DNA of 64,000 nucleotides, taken from contig NZ_JBPDVH010000003.1 of assembly GCF_051851555.1 (NCBI RefSeq), positions 62,001-126,000 on the forward strand, read 5' to 3'. The notes below the pieces were generated by a model that worked only from the letters and a program-made list of their open reading frames with translations, was not told where the DNA came from and made no database searches. This document shows, piece by piece, positions 1-9,264 of this stretch. A program made the translations under genes and the position numbers. The DNA is from Lonepinella sp051851555 (lineage in GTDB: Bacteria; Pseudomonadota; Gammaproteobacteria; Enterobacterales; Pasteurellaceae). Every line of letters begins with the position of its first letter. The stretch's first letter is position 1.

Positions 1-879
1 TGTAAGGTGATTGAAACCCAAAGTTTTACCCAAGCCGCCCAACTTGAAAATATTTCTGTTGCCATGGCGAGTAAATTAGTCGCTCAACTGGAAGAACAAT
101 TACAAACACGTTTATTGCAACGCACAACCCGAAAAATCTCCCCAACTGAGGCAGGCTTAGTTTATTATCAACATTGCCAACCTATATTAACAGAATTACA
201 TGAGGCCGACGCAAGCATTAGTAATCTGTCATCTTCCTTACAAGGCAATCTTGTGGTGTCTGTCCCAATGGATTTTGGTTTACGTTTTATTGCGCCGAAT
301 TTAGCCGCCTTTACCAAAGCCAATCCCAATTTGCATATTGAAATGGATTTTAGCGATCGTCGTGTTGATCTGTTATCGGAGGGATATGATGTCGCCTTGC
401 GTATCGGCACCTTGCAGGACAGTTCCTTAGTGGCCCAAAAGCTCGCCACCACAACCATGCACCTCGTTGCCTCGCCTGATTATATTGCACGAAAAGGCCA
501 ACCACAAACGCTCACGGAACTCCAACAGCACGATTGTTTGCTCTACAAAAATTCTGGCAATCAAATTTATTGGGAATTTACTCACAATGATGGTCAAGTT
601 CAACGCATAAAAATGCCATCTAAACTCATTTCCAACAACGGCCTCACTCTTGTAGAAATGGCTAAGGCGGGATTAGGCATTATCCATCAGCCTTATTTTC
701 TCATTGAAAAAGAACTGGCCTCTGGTGAATTAGTGGAACTGTTAACCCATTACAAACCACAAACCCTTGACTTACACGCCATTTACCCACACCGTCGCCA
801 TTTGGCGGCGAAAGTCAAAGCCTTTGTGGGATTTTTGCAAGGGTTGAAGTTAGGGGGGATAAAAAACAGCCACAATTAA
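1..879 (+). CDS. LysR-family transcriptional regulator, 5' end cut by window edge
   Basis: DNA-binding regulator with an N-terminal winged helix-turn-helix (SFTQAAQLENIS... VAQLEEQL, LLQRTTRKISPTEAG) followed by a LysR substrate-binding domain (LVVSVPMDFG, DVALRIG, GLGIIHQPYF). The frame is open through base 1 (codons Cys-Lys-Val), and LysR proteins normally have about 10-15 residues before this point, so the GTG at 7 is not the real start: the gene begins outside the window. Downstream is a clear terminator. The target genes and ligand cannot be told from sequence; it resembles the CrgA-type branch of LysR proteins. Confidence 0.9.
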   Translation, partial: CKVIETQSFTQAAQLENISVAMASKLVAQLEEQLQTRLLQRTTRKISPTEAGLVYYQHCQPILTELHEADASISNLSSSLQGNLVVSVPMDFGLRFIAPNLAAFTKANPNLHIEMDFSDRRVDLLSEGYDVALRIGTLQDSSLVAQKLATTTMHLVASPDYIARKGQPQTLTELQQHDCLLYKNSGNQIYWEFTHNDGQVQRIKMPSKLISNNGLTLVEMAKAGLGIIHQPYFLIEKELASGELVELLTHYKPQTLDLHAIYPHRRHLAAKVKAFVGFLQGLKLGGIKNSHN

Positions 880-891
880 AGTGGCTGTTTT
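863..891 (+). terminator. Rho-independent terminator of the LysR gene
   Basis: Perfect 11-bp inverted repeat AAAACAGCCAC / GTGGCTGTTTT with a 7-nt loop. It begins just inside the 3' end of the LysR coding region and ends in T4. Confidence 0.85.
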
Positions 892-962
892 GGACTGTCT
901 AAAACCTTGTATTTGGTTCTATTATTAATTCCGCTGTATTTTTTATCAATACTATATAAAAA

Positions 963-1002
963 ACAAACAACCACTTTGAAAAGCAGTTGTTTGTGTTATA
1001 AT
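963..1002 (+). promoter_or_regulatory. Promoter with overlapping 9-bp inverted repeat
   Basis: A perfect -10 TATAAT (997-1002) with a -35-like TTGAAA (976-981), spacer 15 (or TTTGAA at 975-980, spacer 16). The -35 is enclosed by a perfect inverted repeat, ACAAACAAC (963-971) and GTTGTTTGT (986-994), which looks like an operator or a stem. It points to the small ORF at 1092. Confidence 0.6.
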
Positions 1003-1009
1003 CCCTTTC

Positions 1010-1087
1010 GTGCTATCGGCGTGGGCGTTGTGCTATTCCAGTAGCACATTGCCTAGTCGCTTAGTCTTGTAGCACTAAGGGGGTGAT
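1010..1087 (+). promoter_or_regulatory. Structured 5' leader with repeated complementary hexamers sequestering a very strong ribosome-binding site
   Basis: The leader has two copies of GTGCTA (1010-1015, 1030-1035) and two of the complementary TAGCAC (1042-1047, 1070-1075), so mutually exclusive hairpins can form. CTTAGT (1060-1065) pairs with ACTAAG (1074-1079), covering the start of the Shine-Dalgarno TAAGGGGGTGAT (1076-1087), which matches 11 of 12 positions of the full 16S anti-SD complement. This is typical of translationally locked small toxin messages; the regulation itself is inference. Confidence 0.5.
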
Positions 1088-1091
1088 TTAT

Positions 1092-1211
1092 GTGAAAACA
1101 TCAGAAGTTATTACTCTGATCTTGTTGCTAGTTTTACTAGCACTTGCAAGTAGTATTAAAGTGTCCGCTATACTGAATATACTACTTGAAGTTGTAAGCA
1201 AAATAGCCTAA
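1092..1211 (+). CDS. Small hydrophobic single-span peptide, 39 aa (type I toxin-like)
   Basis: GTG-initiated 39-codon ORF ending TAA. After a short polar start (MKTSEV) it is dominated by Leu/Ile/Val/Ala (ITLILLLVLLALASS), enough for one membrane span, followed by an amphipathic Lys/Glu-containing tail (IKVSAILNILLEVVSKIA). The Shine-Dalgarno at 1076-1087 is near perfect, with 8 nt between its core and the GTG. An ATG at 1090 is followed at once by TGA, giving an overlapping start-stop. It sits alone between a promoter (963-1002) and a terminator-like stem (1222-1246). I do not recognise the family; size, hydrophobicity and leader architecture resemble type I toxins such as TisB or Fst, but no antisense promoter was identified. 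It could also be a small membrane regulator. Confidence 0.5.
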   Translation: MKTSEVITLILLLVLLALASSIKVSAILNILLEVVSKIA

Positions 1212-1221
1212 CGGCTAGGAA

Positions 1222-1246
1222 GTGGGTGGGTTCGCTACCTATCCAC
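1222..1246 (+). terminator. Terminator-like stem after the small hydrophobic ORF
   Basis: GTGGGTGGGT pairs with ACCTATCCAC (10 bp including two G-U) around a 5-nt loop, followed by a T-rich run (GACCTTTCTTTATT). A smaller stem TAGCC-taac-GGCTA (1204-1217) overlaps the stop codon. Confidence 0.5.
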
Positions 1247-1287
1247 GACCTTTCTTTATTATAAGCCTTTCCATTTCAATTTCAAGC

Positions 1288-2133
1288 CTATTGTAGCAAT
1301 CTTTGCCAAATTGGTATCACATTTTCAGGCAAGGTGAGGGATTTTCCTAACTCAATCCAAGCACAGGGGAAATGGAAATCAGACCCTACCGAGGCCAATA
1401 ATTGATGTTCATTGGCCCAACGTGCGATTAATTGGCGTTGATCGGGCGATTGTCCACAACCGGCGACTTCAATTCCGTCACCATGCCATTGGCTGAAATC
1501 CACCACTAAACGTTTTATCCAACGATTGGTCATGTTATAACGCAAGGGATGGGCTAATACCGCCAACCCGCCAGCTTGATGAATGACGTCAATAGCGGTG
1601 GCGATATCCACCCAATCGGCTTTCACATAGGCGGGTTTACCGGCGGATAAATAGCGTTTAAAGGCTTGCGTGTCGTTGGAGACTTTGCCTATTTGCACCA
1701 AAAAACGAGCATAATGCGCACGGGTCACTTCCCCACTGGCTAAGAATTTTGCCCCTTGATAGGCGTCGGGAATGCCTAATTGTGCTAATTTTTCGCCAAT
1801 TTGTATCGCTCGATCTAAACGTAAGGCGGCTTGTTTGGCTAAAAGTGCGGTCATTTCTGGCGAAGTTTCATCAAAGCCTAAGCCCACAATATGAATGCCC
1901 CGATCTTTCCCTTGCCCTGACCAACAGGTGGAAATTTCCACGCCATTAATCAAGTGGATACCTTGCTTTTGGCATGCTGTTCTGGCCTCGGCTAATCCTG
2001 CAATGCTATCATGATCACATAAGGCCAACACATTTACCCCTTTTTCGGCCGCTCGCTGTACCAGTTCGGTGGGGCTTAACACGCCATCTGAGGCGGTACT
2101 ATGGCAATGTAGATCGTAAATTTTTTCGTTCAT
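1288..2133 (-). CDS. rnm: RNase AM, PHP-domain 5'-3' exoribonuclease (YciV/TrpH)
   Basis: 281-aa PHP-superfamily phosphoesterase. Metal-binding motifs are visible: DLHCHSTASDG near the N-terminus, ALCDHDS, GVEIS, AHPLRYN and SDFHFP near the C-terminus. The E. coli homologue trims the 5' ends of 5S, 16S and 23S rRNA and degrades short oligonucleotides. An upstream in-frame ATG (2172) would lie inside the USS dyad that follows pyrD, so I place the start at the ATG beginning MNEKIYDL (2133). It is directly downstream of pyrD on the same strand. Confidence 0.9.
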   Translation of the reverse strand: MNEKIYDLHCHSTASDGVLSPTELVQRAAEKGVNVLALCDHDSIAGLAEARTACQKQGIHLINGVEISTCWSGQGKDRGIHIVGLGFDETSPEMTALLAKQAALRLDRAIQIGEKLAQLGIPDAYQGAKFLASGEVTRAHYARFLVQIGKVSNDTQAFKRYLSAGKPAYVKADWVDIATAIDVIHQAGGLAVLAHPLRYNMTNRWIKRLVVDFSQWHGDGIEVAGCGQSPDQRQLIARWANEHQLLASVGSDFHFPCAWIELGKSLTLPENVIPIWQRLLQ

Positions 2134-2153
2134 CTTTTTCACTTCAAACGGAA

Positions 2154-2180
2154 AAAGTGCGGTTATTTTCACCGCACTTT
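2154..2180 (-). terminator. Inverted USS pair between pyrD and rnm
   Basis: AAAGTGCGGT and ACCGCACTTT separated by 7 nt form a 10-bp stem. Inverted uptake sequences commonly double as terminators in Pasteurellaceae; here it lies just after the pyrD stop. Confidence 0.7.
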
Positions 2181-2189
2181 CGCATTCTG

Positions 2190-3209
2190 TTATTTGATAT
2201 TTTTGACCAAGGCTTTCACTAAAGCGGGGCCATGATAAATCAAGCCAGAATAAAGCTGTAACAAACTGGCGCCCGCCTCAATTTTTTCCTGTGCATGCGG
2301 CACGCTATCAACTCCCCCACTCCCTATAATCGGGATTTCACCTTGCAATTCTTGCTGTAAACGACGAATAATGGCGGTGCTTTTTTGTTGTAATGGCTTG
2401 CCACTTAATCCACCGATTTCTTGTGAATATTTTAAACCTGTGACATTTTCTCGATCGATTGTCGTATTGGTTGCAATGACGCCGTCCATTTTGTGACGGC
2501 GTAAGGTGTCCGCCAGTTGTACCAGTTCTGCCTCGGTTAGATCAGGGGCAATTTTTACCACAATCGGCACGTATTTATGATATTGAGCCGACAATATCTG
2601 TTGTCTGGCTTTAATGCTTTGTAATAAATCTTCTAAGGCCTCGCCATATTGTAATTGACGTAAGTCAGGCGTATTAGGCGAGGAAATGTTCACCGTAATA
2701 TAATCGGCATAATTATAGGCTTTATTTAAACAAAACAGATAATCGTCCTTGCCTTTTTCAATCGGCGTGATTTTGTTTTTGCCAATATTAATGCCTAATA
2801 TGCCGTTAAAACGAGCCTTTTTCACATTGTCAATTAAATGATCTATCCCTTTGTTATTAAAACCATTACGGTTAATTATTCCCTCGACTTCGGGTAAGCG
2901 AAATTGACGGGGTTTGGCATTGCCGTCTTGCGCCAATGGTGTCACCGTGCCGACCTCAATAAAACCGAAACCTAATGCCGCAAAGCCATCAATGGCCTCA
3001 CCGTCTTTATCTACACCAGCTGCAAGGCCAATAGGATTAGGAAAGGTTAGCCCCATTACGTTTTTTGCTTGCCCCGTAGGACAAGCCAACAGGCTTTTCA
3101 CTAGCTTATTAAGTAACGGATGTCGGGCAAAATGCAAGGCAGCAATCGTGGCATTATGTGCGGTTTCTGGCGGTAGGGCAAATAAGGCTTTACGGATTAG
3201 GGAATACAT
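2190..3209 (-). CDS. pyrD: Dihydroorotate dehydrogenase (quinone), class 2
   Basis: 339 aa, the usual size for membrane-associated class 2 enzymes. It oxidises dihydroorotate to orotate with FMN and passes electrons to quinone (pyrimidine synthesis). Visible features: N-terminal helical extension ([18 protein letters not shown]), FMN/substrate loop ([16 protein letters not shown]), NGFNNKG, the NISSPNT segment with the class 2 catalytic Ser, and the C-terminal phosphate-binding IIGSGGVDS and [13 protein letters not shown]. Followed by rnm on the same strand. Confidence 0.97.
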   Translation of the reverse strand: MYSLIRKALFALPPETAHNATIAALHFARHPLLNKLVKSLLACPTGQAKNVMGLTFPNPIGLAAGVDKDGEAIDGFAALGFGFIEVGTVTPLAQDGNAKPRQFRLPEVEGIINRNGFNNKGIDHLIDNVKKARFNGILGINIGKNKITPIEKGKDDYLFCLNKAYNYADYITVNISSPNTPDLRQLQYGEALEDLLQSIKARQQILSAQYHKYVPIVVKIAPDLTEAELVQLADTLRRHKMDGVIATNTTIDRENVTGLKYSQEIGGLSGKPLQQKSTAIIRRLQQELQGEIPIIGSGGVDSVPHAQEKIEAGASLLQLYSGLIYHGPALVKALVKNIK

Positions 3210-3233
3210 AAAAATAACGCTCGCTATAATATT

Positions 3234-3266
3234 CCCTCTCCCGTTGGGAGAGGGCTAGGGTGAGGG
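3234..3266. repeat. 33-bp dispersed palindromic repeat, copy 1
   Basis: CCCTCTCCC-GTTG-GGAGAGGG stem followed by CTAGGGTGAGGG, lying between pepN and pyrD. A second copy at 42458-42490 differs only in the loop bases, and a partial inverted copy follows that one. It is a REP-like intergenic element. Confidence 0.75.
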
Positions 3267-3271
3267 TTCAA

Positions 3272-5887
3272 CTAACTATTTAACGCTTTTTCAATTTTCT
3301 CAAATAAATCTCGAGACAAATTTTCCACCTCAAATAGGCGTTGTAACGCACGTTTCATCAACTGTTGACGTTGGCTGTCGTAACGTCTAAAACGCACTAA
3401 TGGCTCAATTAAACGGGCGGCTACTTGGGGGTTACTTTGATTTAAACGGAGCAAAATTTCCGTTAAGAAACGATAACCCGAGCCATCTACCGCATGGAAT
3501 GCCCGTGGATTTTGATTAATAAAACTGCCCACCAAAGCACGCAAGCGGTTTGGATTGCTAAAATTAAAACTTGGGTGATCCATAAGTTGTTGGACAATGG
3601 TCAACACATTTTCATCAGGACGGGTGGCTTGTAAATTAAACCATTTATCCATCACTAAGCCATCTTGTTGCCATTTTTGTTCAAAATCCGCCATCAGGCT
3701 ATCACGGCAAGCTAATTGCGCTTTGCCGGCAGCCTGTAATGCAGCAAGGCTATCAGTCATGTTGTTGGCATGCAAATAATGTTTGTTCACTAAGACATTA
3801 CCCACCTCGGTAAAGGCTAAATAATGCAAGCACAAATTGCGTAAGGCACGTTTTGCAATGTCTTGCCTATTAATTTGATAATCCTCTAAACGAATTTGAT
3901 TATAGATATCTAGCCATTGCGCTTTGAGGCTTTCTGCTAAAGTGCGTTGCATAAAATCACATACAATGGCAATGCCCTCGGGATCAATCACTTTAAATTG
4001 CTCCGCAAATTCCGTTTCTTTTGGCAACGTTAAGATCAAGGTGGTTAACTCAATATTGCTTTGATAGTTGCTTAAGACTTGAGAAAGTGCGGTTAACATT
4101 TCTGGAGAAAATTCAAGTGGCAGGCCATTTTTATAGGCTTCTAATAAACGGCGTAATTCTAAGCTGAATAACATTTGCACCGCATCCCAACGCACAAATT
4201 CATTTTGCGCAGATTTTAATAAGATCACTAACTGTTCAGGGCTGTAATCATAATCTAATTTCACGGGGGCGGAGAAATCACACAATAACGCTGGCACGGG
4301 GCGGCTCGTAATATCATGGAATTCAAATACCTGATCATTTTCCGTGACATTCAAGACGTCATCCACCAATTCGCCATTTTTCAATAAGGTAAATGGAATG
4401 CCTTTTTGATTATACAAAGCAATTTTAAGCGGAATATGTAAATTCACTTTATTCATTTGATCCGCTGTCGGCGGCGTCATTTGGGACACAATCAATTTAT
4501 AGCTGTGTTTTTTCTCATCATAGCTGTCCGTAACGGTTAATTCTGGCGTGCCAGATTGGCTATACCAACGGCGGAATTGGGTTAAATCCACCCCTGACGC
4601 CCGTTCCATGGCAGACACAAAATCTTCACAAGTGGCTGCTTTACCGTCATTTTCCGCAATATACAGTTGCATGCCTTTTTGGAAACGTTTTTCGCCCAAT
4701 AAGGTGTGCATCATGCGAATTACTTCTGCCCCTTTTTCATACACAGTCACAGTATAGAAGTTATTCATTTCTAATACTTTTTCTGGACGGATAGGGTGCG
4801 ACATTGGGCTTGCATCTTCGGCAAATTGCATGGTACGCAAGTATTGTACATTTTGAATACGATTTACCGCACGAGATCCCGTATCGGAAGAAAATTCCTG
4901 ATCACGGAAAACAGTCAAGCCCTCTTTTAAGCTCAACTGGAACCAATCACGGCAGGTCACACGGTTTCCTGTCCAGTTATGGAAATATTCATGGGCAATC
5001 ACCCGTTCTACATCTAAATAATCGGTGTCAGTAGCGGTTTGTGGGTTGGCTAACACAAATTTGGAGTTAAACACATTCAAGCCTTTATTTTCCATGGCGC
5101 CCATATTAAAGAAATCCACCGCCACAATCATGTAAATATCTAAATCATATTCTAACCCAAAGCGATCTTCATCCCATTTCATGGATTTTTTCAGGCTTTG
5201 CATGGCCCACTCGGCACGATTTAAATTGCCACGGTCCACATATAATTCAAGCAACACATCACGGCCACTTTTGGTGATAAAATGATCTTGTAATAAATCA
5301 AAATCCCCCGCTACTAAGGCAAATAAATAACAAGGTTTCGGGAAGGGATCTTGCCATTGCACCCAATGACGACCATCATCTAAATCCCCTTGTGCAATGC
5401 GGTTACCATTGGATAATAAATACGGATATTTGCTTTTATCTGCGGTGATGGTGACATCATAACGAGCTAAGACATCGGGACGATCAAGCATATAGGTTAT
5501 TTGACGGAACCCCTCTGCCTCACATTGTGTACAAATGCCATCGCCCGATTGATACAAGCCTTGTAATGAGGTATTTTCTGATGGTACCAAATACGTCACA
5601 ATTTCTAGCGTAAATTGATCCGCACTTTCAGCACTTAGTTCGCTTAAATCTAAGGTTAGACTTTCTTTATCTTGTTGATAGGCGGTAAAATCGGTGCCAT
5701 TTAATTTAATACTGGCAAATTGAAAGCTATGTCCGTCTAAACGTAAGCTGGTGGATTCTGGATTTAAACGCACCACTTGGCTAACCGCTGTGACCACGGT
5801 GTGAACGGGATCTAATTGAAAATCAAGAGAAATGTGTTGAATAGTAAAATCGGGAGTACGATAATTTTTTCTGTATTTAGCTTGCAT
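3272..5887 (-). CDS. pepN: Aminopeptidase N (M1 family, zinc)
   Basis: 871-aa broad-specificity cytoplasmic aminopeptidase. Signature motifs are intact: exopeptidase motif GAMENKGLN, zinc site HEYFHNWTG plus downstream Glu (LKEGLTVFRDQEF), and the long helical C-terminal domain of the bacterial PepN type. The open frame extends 7 codons upstream (MLYLDIL), but conserved homology starts at MQAKYRKNYRTPDF, so the ATG at 5887 is chosen. It stands alone between nlpC and pyrD. Confidence 0.96.
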   Translation of the reverse strand: MQAKYRKNYRTPDFTIQHISLDFQLDPVHTVVTAVSQVVRLNPESTSLRLDGHSFQFASIKLNGTDFTAYQQDKESLTLDLSELSAESADQFTLEIVTYLVPSENTSLQGLYQSGDGICTQCEAEGFRQITYMLDRPDVLARYDVTITADKSKYPYLLSNGNRIAQGDLDDGRHWVQWQDPFPKPCYLFALVAGDFDLLQDHFITKSGRDVLLELYVDRGNLNRAEWAMQSLKKSMKWDEDRFGLEYDLDIYMIVAVDFFNMGAMENKGLNVFNSKFVLANPQTATDTDYLDVERVIAHEYFHNWTGNRVTCRDWFQLSLKEGLTVFRDQEFSSDTGSRAVNRIQNVQYLRTMQFAEDASPMSHPIRPEKVLEMNNFYTVTVYEKGAEVIRMMHTLLGEKRFQKGMQLYIAENDGKAATCEDFVSAMERASGVDLTQFRRWYSQSGTPELTVTDSYDEKKHSYKLIVSQMTPPTADQMNKVNLHIPLKIALYNQKGIPFTLLKNGELVDDVLNVTENDQVFEFHDITSRPVPALLCDFSAPVKLDYDYSPEQLVILLKSAQNEFVRWDAVQMLFSLELRRLLEAYKNGLPLEFSPEMLTALSQVLSNYQSNIELTTLILTLPKETEFAEQFKVIDPEGIAIVCDFMQRTLAESLKAQWLDIYNQIRLEDYQINRQDIAKRALRNLCLHYLAFTEVGNVLVNKHYLHANNMTDSLAALQAAGKAQLACRDSLMADFEQKWQQDGLVMDKWFNLQATRPDENVLTIVQQLMDHPSFNFSNPNRLRALVGSFINQNPRAFHAVDGSGYRFLTEILLRLNQSNPQVAARLIEPLVRFRRYDSQRQQLMKRALQRLFEVENLSRDLFEKIEKALNS

Positions 5888-5968
5888 AAGAATGTCCAAA
5901 TAAAGCAAATGTAATAATAAATGACAATGACGTCAAAATTTAGGAAACATCACGAATAACGTTATCCC

Positions 5969-6481
5969 TTAAATTCGGCGAGCTTGCCAAAATACCTTGG
6001 TCCAATAAGGGCTATTTAATGAGGAATAAATCACCCCACCTTTGGTTGACGCATGTAAAAATTTATCTTCTTTCACGTAAATGCCCACGTGATAGCCGAA
6101 AGGCCCTCGCCCTGTTTTAAAGAACACTAAATCGCCCGTTTGAATTTGTGAACGGGGTACTTTTTTGCCATAACGAGATTGTTCTTTGGTAGTTCTTGGT
6201 AGTTGAATATTAAAACGGTCTTTAAACGTGGTGCGAGTAAATCCTGAACAGTCAATACCTGAACGGGTATTTCCCCCTAATAAATAAGGTACTCCCGCCC
6301 ATTCTCGCTGTTGTTCGCTTAATAAGGTGATCACCATGATCGGGTCATTTAACTGACCTTTATAATTAATCCCGTCATAATCTTCTTTATCCGCAGAAGA
6401 AAATGGCGGAGACGAAGAACACCCTGTTAAAAATAAGGGGATTAATAAGAATAGAAAACCTAATCGCTGAGAATAGTTCAT
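5969..6481 (-). CDS. nlpC: NlpC/P60-family lipoprotein, putative cell-wall endopeptidase
   Basis: 170 aa with a lipoprotein signal (FLFLLIPLFLTGC, lipobox LTGC) and an NlpC/P60 cysteine-peptidase domain: catalytic Cys in SGIDCSGF, His in FGYHVGIYV, and a second His in KFLHAST. Such enzymes cut D-glutamyl-diaminopimelate or cross-bridge bonds in peptidoglycan. It follows ihfA, as nlpC does in E. coli after ihfA-btuCED, though the btu genes are absent here. Confidence 0.88.
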   Translation of the reverse strand: MNYSQRLGFLFLLIPLFLTGCSSSPPFSSADKEDYDGINYKGQLNDPIMVITLLSEQQREWAGVPYLLGGNTRSGIDCSGFTRTTFKDRFNIQLPRTTKEQSRYGKKVPRSQIQTGDLVFFKTGRGPFGYHVGIYVKEDKFLHASTKGGVIYSSLNSPYWTKVFWQARRI

Positions 6482-6561
6482 CGATCTTCCTTTTTATTAT
6501 TTTGCGTTAACGTTGTGTTAAAGCCATTCATCAGCAAAATGAACGGCTTTTCGCATAAAGT

Positions 6562-6858
6562 TTAACCTTTTGGTTTTGCTTTTTCTACTCGAGCACGTAA
6601 TTTTTGACCCGGTCTAAACACCACGACACGACGTGCTGAAACCGGTACGCTTTCGCCGGTTTTAGGATTACGTCCTGGGCGAGTGGATTTATCACGTAAT
6701 TCAAAATTACCAAAACCCGATAATTTTACATCTTCGCCGCTTTCTAAGAAAACACGAATCTGCTCAAAAAAACCTTCTACAAATTCTTTTGCTTCGGGTT
6801 TGGTTAATCCACATTTGTCAATGAGGTTTTCTGCAATTTCAATTTTTGTCAATGTCAT
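6562..6858 (-). CDS. ihfA: Integration host factor alpha subunit
   Basis: 98 aa, the standard length. A HU/IHF-fold DNA-bending protein that pairs with IhfB. Family signature [21 protein letters not shown] is present with the DNA-intercalating RNPKTGE arm and the basic C-terminus. It lies 2 bp after pheT on the same strand, the conserved pheST-ihfA arrangement, so co-transcription is likely. Confidence 0.96.
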   Translation of the reverse strand: MTLTKIEIAENLIDKCGLTKPEAKEFVEGFFEQIRVFLESGEDVKLSGFGNFELRDKSTRPGRNPKTGESVPVSARRVVVFRPGQKLRARVEKAKPKG

Positions 6859-6860
6859 AA

Positions 6861-9251
6861 TTAATCTCTCAAGTAAGCATTAAAACGTTGTTTTAATTCG
6901 GTTAATACAACAGAAATCACCGCATTAATATCATCTTCTTCCAAGGTTTTTTCAGTGTCTTGAATGGTTAAGCTAATCGCCAGACTCTTATACCCCTCTG
7001 GCACCCCTTGACCTTGGTAAACATCAAATAAATTCACGCCAGTCATTTTTTCACCCGCTACCGTGCGACACACCTCAAGCACATCACTGGCAGCCACATG
7101 ATTTTCCACTACTAAGGCTAAATCACGACGGTTGGCTGGGAATTTTGAAATCTCTTTCGCCACGGCCACTTTACGTTGTGCAATTTTATCCACCAAAATT
7201 TCACAAGCAAAGGCTTTACCATTTAAGCCAATTTTTTGTGCAATACTTGGGTGGATTTGCCCGATAAAGCCGATTTCTTCACCATGCAATACAATCGCTG
7301 CCGATTGGCCAGGGTGAAATGCTGGGAAAGCTTTAGCGATAAATTTAACCTCATTTGCATAAGCCGTCAAGGATAAAAGATTTTCTAAATACCCTTTTAG
7401 ATCAAAGAAATCCGCAGTTTCTGCTTTACTCGCCCAATGTTCATTTAAACGCGCCCCCGTCATCACGGCACTGAATACACGTTCTTGACGTACACCAAAT
7501 TCGGCTTTTTCATCTGGAATAAAACGTAAACCCAATTCAAATAAACGAATGCGGTTTTGTTGACGGTTTTGATTATACAATACCGCCCCGAGCAAACCTG
7601 TTAATAAGGAAACACGCATAGCCGACATTTCCACCGAAATCGGATTCGGTAACATCAACGCCGGTTGATCGGGATGTAATAATTGCTGAATTTTCGGATC
7701 CACAAAGCTGTATGTAATCGCCTCATAAAAATCATTTCCCACTAACGCCGTTTTTAAGCGAGATACATCCACCTCTGCCTCATGATGTTCACGCATTTTT
7801 AAATGGGCTAACGGTGAATTATTCGGAATTTCATTATAGCCGTAAATACGTGCCACTTCTTCCACTAAATCTTCTTCAATTTCAATATCAAAACGCCAGC
7901 TGGTTGAGGTAACAGTCCAAACATCATTGGCAAAACTCACCGCAAAACCTAAACGTTGGAAAATATCAGTAACCGTATCATTATCAATATAATGCCCCAA
8001 TAAGCTGTCTAATTTCTCACGACGTAATTGAACTTGTTTGACTTTCGGTAAATGCGCCTCACTTGCCACTTCACAAATTTCACCCGCTTGACCGCCACAA
8101 ATCTCAATCAATAAGGCCGTGGCTCGTTCCATGGCTTGACGAGCTAATTCAAAATCAACGCCACGCTCAAAACGGTGTGAACTGTCGGTGTGTAAGCCAT
8201 ATTGTCTAGCACGTCCAGTAATCGCTAAAGGATGAAAGAAAGCCGCCTCTAAAATCACCTCTTTTGTATTTTCCGCATCCACGCCACTGGCTTGACCGCC
8301 AAAAATCCCCGCCATGGCTAAAGGACCAGTTTGATCGGCAATCACTAAAGTATTGGGTTGTAAGGTTGCTGTTGAACCATCTAATAAGACTAATTGCTCC
8401 CCCTCTTTGGCCATACGCACATCAAATGGTTGCGTCACTTTTGCCGCATCAAAAGCGTGCATTGGTTGACCGAGTTCAAGCAGAATATAGTTTGTGATGT
8501 CCACAATTGGATCGATAGAACGAATATCACAACGGCGTAACTTTTCTTTTAGCCACATTGGCGTAGCCGCTTTGATATTGACATTCTTCACGGCACGCAA
8601 TAAATAACGTGGGCAAGCCTCGGGTGCGGATACCTTAATTTCAACTTTATCGCTGATCGTCACTGGCACTTTAGCAAACTGCGGTGCATTTACCGCCAGT
8701 TTATTGACTACACCTAACTCACGAGCAATCCCCGCAATACTCAAACAATCTGCACGGTTTGGGGTTAAACTGATTTCAATCGCTTGATCATTTAATTGTA
8801 AATAATCACGTAAATCAGTCCCTATTGGCGCATCTGCCGGCAATTCAATAATGCCACTGTGATCTTCTGTAATGCCAAGTTCACTGAAAGAACACAACAT
8901 CCCTTCGGAGGGCTGACCACGTAATTTGGTTTTCTTAATTTTAAAATCACCGGGTAATACCGCCCCCTCTGTTGCACAGGCGACTTTTAAGCCTTGACGA
9001 CAGTTTGGCGCCCCGCAAACAATATCTAATAGACGTTCGCCGCCCACATTGACTTTGGTCACACGTAATTTATCTGCGTCAGGATGTTGCGCGCATTCAA
9101 CCACTTCCCCAACAACTACACCGCTAAATTCGCCCGCGACACTTTCCACGCCATCCACTTCTAAACCGAGCATGGTAATCTGGTCGCATAATTGTTCGGT
9201 GGTAATGGCAGGATTCACCCATTCTCTGACCCATTGTTCACTAAATTTCAT
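6861..9251 (-). CDS. pheT: Phenylalanyl-tRNA synthetase beta subunit
   Basis: 796 aa. Domains in order: N-terminal EMAP-like tRNA-binding domain (residues about 40-150, [17 protein letters not shown]), B3/B4 editing domain, B5 domain, catalytic-like core ([14 protein letters not shown]) and C-terminal ferredoxin-fold anticodon-binding domain ([12 protein letters not shown]). It forms the alpha2beta2 enzyme with PheS. Unusually, an unrelated exported-protein gene separates it from pheS here. Confidence 0.97.
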   Translation of the reverse strand: MKFSEQWVREWVNPAITTEQLCDQITMLGLEVDGVESVAGEFSGVVVGEVVECAQHPDADKLRVTKVNVGGERLLDIVCGAPNCRQGLKVACATEGAVLPGDFKIKKTKLRGQPSEGMLCSFSELGITEDHSGIIELPADAPIGTDLRDYLQLNDQAIEISLTPNRADCLSIAGIARELGVVNKLAVNAPQFAKVPVTISDKVEIKVSAPEACPRYLLRAVKNVNIKAATPMWLKEKLRRCDIRSIDPIVDITNYILLELGQPMHAFDAAKVTQPFDVRMAKEGEQLVLLDGSTATLQPNTLVIADQTGPLAMAGIFGGQASGVDAENTKEVILEAAFFHPLAITGRARQYGLHTDSSHRFERGVDFELARQAMERATALLIEICGGQAGEICEVASEAHLPKVKQVQLRREKLDSLLGHYIDNDTVTDIFQRLGFAVSFANDVWTVTSTSWRFDIEIEEDLVEEVARIYGYNEIPNNSPLAHLKMREHHEAEVDVSRLKTALVGNDFYEAITYSFVDPKIQQLLHPDQPALMLPNPISVEMSAMRVSLLTGLLGAVLYNQNRQQNRIRLFELGLRFIPDEKAEFGVRQERVFSAVMTGARLNEHWASKAETADFFDLKGYLENLLSLTAYANEVKFIAKAFPAFHPGQSAAIVLHGEEIGFIGQIHPSIAQKIGLNGKAFACEILVDKIAQRKVAVAKEISKFPANRRDLALVVENHVAASDVLEVCRTVAGEKMTGVNLFDVYQGQGVPEGYKSLAISLTIQDTEKTLEEDDINAVISVVLTELKQRFNAYLRD

Positions 9252-9264
9252 CTATTCTTCTCTC

